A DNA stretch of 64,000 nt from Streptomyces sp. JB150. Lineage in GTDB: Bacteria; Actinomycetota; Actinomycetes; Streptomycetales; Streptomycetaceae. The stretch covers positions 319,586-383,585 of the forward strand of contig NZ_CP049780.1 in the NCBI RefSeq assembly GCF_011193355.1, given 5' to 3'. Both the position numbers and the translations under genes were made by a program. The notes beneath the pieces were generated by a model. That model had not been told where the DNA came from. It saw only the letters and a program-made list of their open reading frames with translations, and made no database searches. How positions within the stretch are numbered: the first letter of the stretch is position 1; the number at the start of each line of letters is the position of its first letter. Positions 62,083 through 64,000 of the stretch are shown in pieces.

Positions 62083-62591
62083 CGTGCGTCCTCCAGAGGG
62101 CTGTCGGCGGAGTCCGCCGGTGCGGCCAGGACGGTGACCGGCAGGGCGCGCGGCACCTGGAGACCCTCGCGCAGTCGCGGGGCGGGGGCCGTCGGGACCA
62201 GCGGGGCGCTGCGGCCGGCGCGGGCGCGCTGGGAGAACCAGATCACCTTGGAGCCGGTGTCGGTGGCGCAGCAGCCCCAGCCGTCGCTGATGGCGGCGAT
62301 GTGTTCCAGGCAGGCGCGCAGGTCCTGGTCCGGGCGGAGGTTGCGGTCGTGGTCGCCGACGGCGGTGATCAGGTGCTGGCCGTTCCACCACATCTCGATC
62401 GACGTGTTCTTGTCCGTGGCGTGTTCGTCGATGGCCTTCAGCAGCAGCTCGGTGCTGCGGCAGACGGTGTCGACCAGGTTCTCGAGGTCCCAGTACCTGA
62501 GATGAGCGGCCAGGATGCGGCTGACCTGTCCCACGCGTTCCGGACTGACTTCCACGTCGAGGTGGTAGTAGCAGGGCACTGCGGTCTTCAT
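62079..62591 (-). CDS. Degenerate HATPase-like protein coupled to glgX
   Basis: A 170-aa protein. The first 130 residues follow the layout of RsbW/actinobacterial ATP-binding regulators: AHLRYWDLENLVDTVCRSTE, LLLKAIDEHATDKNTSIEMW (N-box position, but without the usual Asn), LITAVGDHDRN (G1-like Asp) and ISDGWGCCATDTGSKVIWFS (end of fold). Key ATP-binding residues look altered, so catalysis is doubtful. The remaining 40 residues are a Pro/Ala tail. ATG 62591 is the start. It overlaps glgX by 4 nt, so it is probably a partner or regulator of glycogen breakdown. The fold call is an inference. Confidence 0.7.
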
Positions 62592-62904
62592 CGTGTTGGC
62601 TCCTCACCGGCGAGGATCTCGCTTTCTTCCTCGCCCTAGCGGGCCGAATCCCCCTCCTCGGACACGAAGCGTGAACACCGCTCGCTTCTGAGTCACCTCA
62701 ACAGTGGGACTGCTAGCCCATTCGTGCAACACGAGCGGGACACGAGAGGTGGTTGAAGCTCTAACAAGACGCTGGGTCGCCGTGCGTGCACCATGAGTGA
62801 AGGCCTCGATCGCCGTAACGGAGATTCCGTGCCCGCTGTCGTGCACGGCCACCGGCCCGACCGTCGGGAACGTGCCTCGAGTGCCCCGGAAGGTGAACGG
62901 CGCC
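62592..62904. promoter_or_regulatory. Divergent 313-bp control region of the glgX and DUF5133 units
   Basis: No gene is seen. It holds a small inverted repeat GAAGCG/CGCTTC near 62666-62690 and short direct repeats of ACGAG near 62735-62750. No promoter pair is convincing. A GAAGGTGA ribosome site (62888-62895) precedes the DUF5133 gene. Confidence 0.4.
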
Positions 62905-63201
62905 ATGCTGCTACCCGCCAGAGCCGAAGTCGCCCGGCAGTTGCGGCGGTACCGGGCGTGGGAGCGAGTGATGCTCGCCTCCCCGACCGACCGCGCGGTG
63001 CGGGCGACCTTCGAGGACTCGGGTTACACCCTGTGTGTGCTCATGGGGAAGCGGTGTGCTCGGGAGGCCGCGGACGCGGCCGAACGGTTTCTGCGCACCA
63101 CGCTGACCACCTATTTGCAGGAACAGAACGACCGGCCCCGCAGGAACGGCCCCGCCCGGCGCGGACCGCCCTCGGGACCCCGTTCCCGGGTGGCCCGGTA
63201 A
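62905..63201 (+). CDS. DUF5133 family protein
   Basis: A 98-aa protein of a family largely confined to Streptomyces and relatives. Typical phrases are MLLPARAEVARQLRRYRAWE, RATFEDSGYTLCVLMGKRCA and REAADAAERFL. The C-terminal 30 residues are a disordered Arg/Pro/Gly tail. ATG 62905 is supported by its ribosome site. The function is unknown. It directly precedes glgE on the same strand (71 bp), so a link to alpha-glucan metabolism or its regulation is possible. Confidence 0.85.
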   Translation: MLLPARAEVARQLRRYRAWERVMLASPTDRAVRATFEDSGYTLCVLMGKRCAREAADAAERFLRTTLTTYLQEQNDRPRRNGPARRGPPSGPRSRVAR

Positions 63202-63272
63202 ACCACCCTTTCGGCGCAGGATCACGAGCCGGGCCGCACGGCCCGGCTCCGAGTACGGCGGAGGTGAGACCC

Positions 63273-64000
63273 ATGAACACGACGGTGGCCATCGGGCGCA
63301 TCCCGGTGCGGGACGTCCATCCGGCGGTCGAGTGCGGCAGGCGCCCGGCGAAGGCGGTCACGGGCGAGACGTTCCAGGTCACCGCCACCGTGTTCCGCGA
63401 GGGCCATGACGCGGTCGGCGCCAATGTGGTCCTGCGCGATCCCGCGGGCCGGCCCGGCCCGTGGACGCCGATGCGGGAACTCGCCCCGGGCAGCGACCGC
63501 TGGGGCGCGGAGGTCACTCCGACGGCCGAGGGCCGCTGGACGTACACCGTGGAGGCGTGGAGCGACCCGCTCACCACCTGGCGGCACGTCGCGGGCGTCA
63601 AGGTGCCGGCCGGGATCGACACCCGGCTGGTGCTGGAGGAAGGCGCCGACCTGTACGAACGGGTCGCCGCCGAGGTGCCCGAGGCCGCCGCGCGCGAGGT
63701 GGTCCTGGCCGCCGTACGGACCCTGCGCGACGACTCCCTGCCGGTGGCGACCCGCCTGGCGGCGGCGCTCACCCCGGAGGTGGACGCGGTCCTCGCCCGG
63801 TACCCGCTGCGCGAACTGCTCACCCGCACGCCCCCGTATCCCCTGCTGGTGGAGCGGGAGCGGGCGCTGTACGGGTCGTGGTACGAGTTCTTCCCCCGCT
63901 CGGAGGGGACGGAGGACCGCCCCCACGGTACGTTCCGCACGGCCGCCCGGCGTCTCCCGGCGATCGCGGGGATGGGGTTCGACGTCGTCTACCTGCCGCC
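63273..64000 (+). CDS. glgE: GlgE maltosyltransferase, N-terminal part (cut by window edge)
   Basis: The first 242 codons of alpha-1,4-glucan:maltose-1-phosphate maltosyltransferase, which extends alpha-glucan from maltose-1-phosphate made from trehalose. Visible are the N-terminal beta-sandwich (IGRIPVRDVHPAVECGRRPA, GETFQVTATVFREGHDAVGA, WGAEVTPTAEGRWTYTVEAW), the helical insert (ADLYERVAAEVPEAAAREVV) and the entry to the GH13 barrel (ALYGSWYEFFPRSEGTEDRP, AGMGFDVVYLPP). The catalytic Asp/Glu lie beyond the window. ATG 63273 has GGAGGTGAG five bases upstream. Confidence 0.93.
   Translation, partial: MNTTVAIGRIPVRDVHPAVECGRRPAKAVTGETFQVTATVFREGHDAVGANVVLRDPAGRPGPWTPMRELAPGSDRWGAEVTPTAEGRWTYTVEAWSDPLTTWRHVAGVKVPAGIDTRLVLEEGADLYERVAAEVPEAAAREVVLAAVRTLRDDSLPVATRLAAALTPEVDAVLARYPLRELLTRTPPYPLLVERERALYGSWYEFFPRSEGTEDRPHGTFRTAARRLPAIAGMGFDVVYLP

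Overview
The window is a high-GC actinobacterial chromosome segment. Pervasive G/C at third codon positions, frequent GTG starts, TTGACA and GNNT-N15-GGGTAC promoters, Tat/Sec signal peptides, SpoIIE-type phosphatases, an ANTAR protein, a DUF5133 protein and a GlgE/GlgX locus all point to Streptomyces. About 55 genes are supported. I found no rRNA, tRNA, insertion sequence, prophage or CRISPR array.

Layout. Bases 1-6262 form a minus-strand glucan locus: a secreted GH87 alpha-1,3-glucanase with carbohydrate-binding domains, a LacI regulator, a sugar-binding lipoprotein and the start of its permease. Bases 6584-10200 hold two damaged secreted-enzyme genes, a protein-arginine deiminase with one frame break and a type B carboxylesterase with about six. 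Bases 10226-22732 are mixed accessory metabolism: a cysteine hydrolase with a DJ-1/AraC regulator, an SGAP-like M28 aminopeptidase, a PP2C phosphatase, two AraC-regulated divergent loci (NmrA-like reductase, Fsr-type MFS pump), an O-methyltransferase and a coiled-coil protein. Bases 22823-30150 are a tightly coupled five-gene operon: SWIM-like small protein, 464-aa protein of unknown fold, vWA protein, MoxR AAA+ ATPase and a 935-aa protein of the DUF5682 type. This is the best candidate for a poorly described system.

Bases 30378-36908 carry a MazG-like/Nudix pair, a D-Ala-D-Ala carboxypeptidase, a CsbD-like stress protein, a FAD/Rieske oxidoreductase, a methyltransferase, a fructosamine-kinase-like protein and a lipoprotein. 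Bases 36972-42935 encode two large SpoIIE phosphatases, the second with its own sensor and anti-sigma-type ATPase domain. Bases 43113-53539 contain a small stress protein, a MarR/DHA2 efflux pair, a Sua5/YciO protein, a GH64 beta-1,3-glucanase behind a CebR-like palindrome, a metallophosphatase, a peroxiredoxin/DoxX pair, a LigC-like DNA ligase and an NPP1/NLP protein. Bases 53675-58894 contain a questin-oxidase-like protein, a GNAT, a stand-alone hemC paralogue, a SigB/F/G-type sigma factor and an ANTAR protein. Bases 59022-64000 contain a double VOC protein and the glgX/glgE alpha-glucan locus.

Two themes connect the genes. First, depolymerisation of fungal-type walls: alpha-1,3-glucanase, beta-1,3-glucanase, NLP protein and secreted peptidase, two of them next to LacI-type control. 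Second, general-stress signalling: a SigB-family sigma factor, two SpoIIE phosphatases, and three SigB-like promoter matches (before the sigma factor, the CsbD gene and a 78-aa gene).
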